Position numbers and translations under genes: made by a program. This document shows positions 63,901 to 64,000 of a stretch of DNA of 64,000 bases, one piece after another. Every line of letters starts with the position of its first letter. Within the stretch, counting starts at the first letter, position 1. The notes below the pieces were generated by a model. That model saw nothing but the letters and a program-made list of their open reading frames with translations. It made no database searches and was not told the DNA's origin. Origin of the DNA: Glandiceps talaboti (lineage: Eukaryota > Hemichordata > Enteropneusta > Spengelidae); assembly GCF_964340395.1 (NCBI RefSeq), contig NC_135550.1, forward strand, positions 1-64,000. Direction: 5' to 3'.

Positions 63901-64000
63901 GGTCAAAACTGATCAAAACTGGTCAAAACCTGTCGCAAATCGGTTTAAAACCAGTGAAATCAGGTCAAAACCTGTGCAAACCTGTCAAACCGGTCCAAAC
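54912..64000 (+). repeat. 1,453-bp higher-order repeat, block 2 (six units and a partial)
   Basis: Units begin at 55253, 56706, 58159, 59612, 61070, 62522 and 63974. Lengths are 1,453, 1,453, 1,453, 1,458, 1,452 and 1,452. From about 55159 to 62191 it repeats block 1 (42857-49890) at a fixed shift of 12,302 bp with very few differences. The two 1,452-bp units share a one-base loss (CCAAAGCAGTGC at about 62190 and 63643), so the second was copied from the first. The block runs off the window. Confidence 0.9.

Larger units (their letters stand above)
5184..64000 (+). repeat. 58.8-kb decamer satellite array (unit close to AAAACCGGTC)
   Basis: The whole stretch is built of units of 9 to 12 bp, mostly 10, each starting with an A3-A5 tract followed by a C/G core: AAAACCGGTC, AAAACTGGTC, AAAACCAGTC, AAAACTGATC, AAAACCTGTC, AAACCTGTCC and others. 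Orientation never changes. The plus strand is rich in A and C and poor in G. Higher-order repeats of several sizes are laid over the decamers (see the block entries). Open frames of 60 to 313 codons are common because the decamer is three-frame permissive; stops come only from fixed variant units (for example AAATAGG, TTTAATAAC, GGTTTTAAAC). I see no gene, transposon, tRNA or rRNA in it. The array continues past the window end. Confidence 0.95.

Noticed and set aside
5358-63912. Numerous plus-strand open frames of 60 to 313 codons rich in SKPV, QTG, NRSK
   Set aside because: They are translations of the decamer. Many begin at GTG, TTG or CTG, they overlap in two frames with the same words, end at fixed variant units, and recur at satellite periods. 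No start context, domain, signal peptide or codon pattern supports a gene.
5184-64000. CRISPR array
   Set aside because: Repeats are contiguous decamers without unique spacers of constant length, and no cas gene is present.

Overview
This window holds no gene that I can support. It is 64 kb of satellite DNA, and every position falls inside a tandem repeat, a repeat junction or a decayed repeat edge. Arrays of this size, made of unrelated satellites joined end to end with kilobase higher-order repeats, point to constitutive heterochromatin of a eukaryote (pericentromeric, subtelomeric or a satellite-rich chromosome arm). I cannot name the organism, and I recognise none of the three satellite families. 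So complete an array suggests a long-read assembly.

Layout. (1) 1-810: an AT-rich 13-bp minisatellite (unit GAATAGTTAGATA and variants). It flips at about 811-815 and continues inverted to 973. (2) 975-4348: a GC-rich satellite of about 109 bp and about 31 monomers, in two main subfamilies. It starts and stops at the same place in its monomer. (3) 4349-5183: a strongly decayed, inverted stretch of the next family. (4) 5184-64000, running off the window: one unbroken head-to-tail array whose basic unit is a decamer close to AAAACCGGTC. In the 316-bp stretch I counted, the units average 10.2 bp.

The decamer array has several levels. Decamers group into modules (41, 250 and 316 bp), and these into larger repeats that change along the array: about 5.38 kb (7.8-18.0 kb), 3.94/3.98 kb (18.3-26.3 kb), a recurring 1.25-1.4 kb cassette spaced 2.85, 3.58 and 1.4 kb apart (27.3-36.4 kb), 1.52/1.56 kb (38.0-42.0 kb), and a very regular 1,453-bp repeat (42.9-52.9 and 54.9-64.0 kb). 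The two 1,453-bp blocks share a near-identical segment of about 7 kb at an offset of 12,302 bp. Diagnostic bases split the array into an older left clade and a right clade, with the change near 28-37 kb.

Nothing here works together as genes do. The signals worth attention are structural: a unit length near the nucleosomal helical repeat, with A-tracts and CCGG half a turn apart; decamer variants that look like CpG decay; repeated 41-bp gains and losses, two of three carrying a perfect 9-bp hairpin; and a chain of private mutations that lets the order of amplification be read. The many open frames on the plus strand are a by-product of the decamer and are not called as genes.
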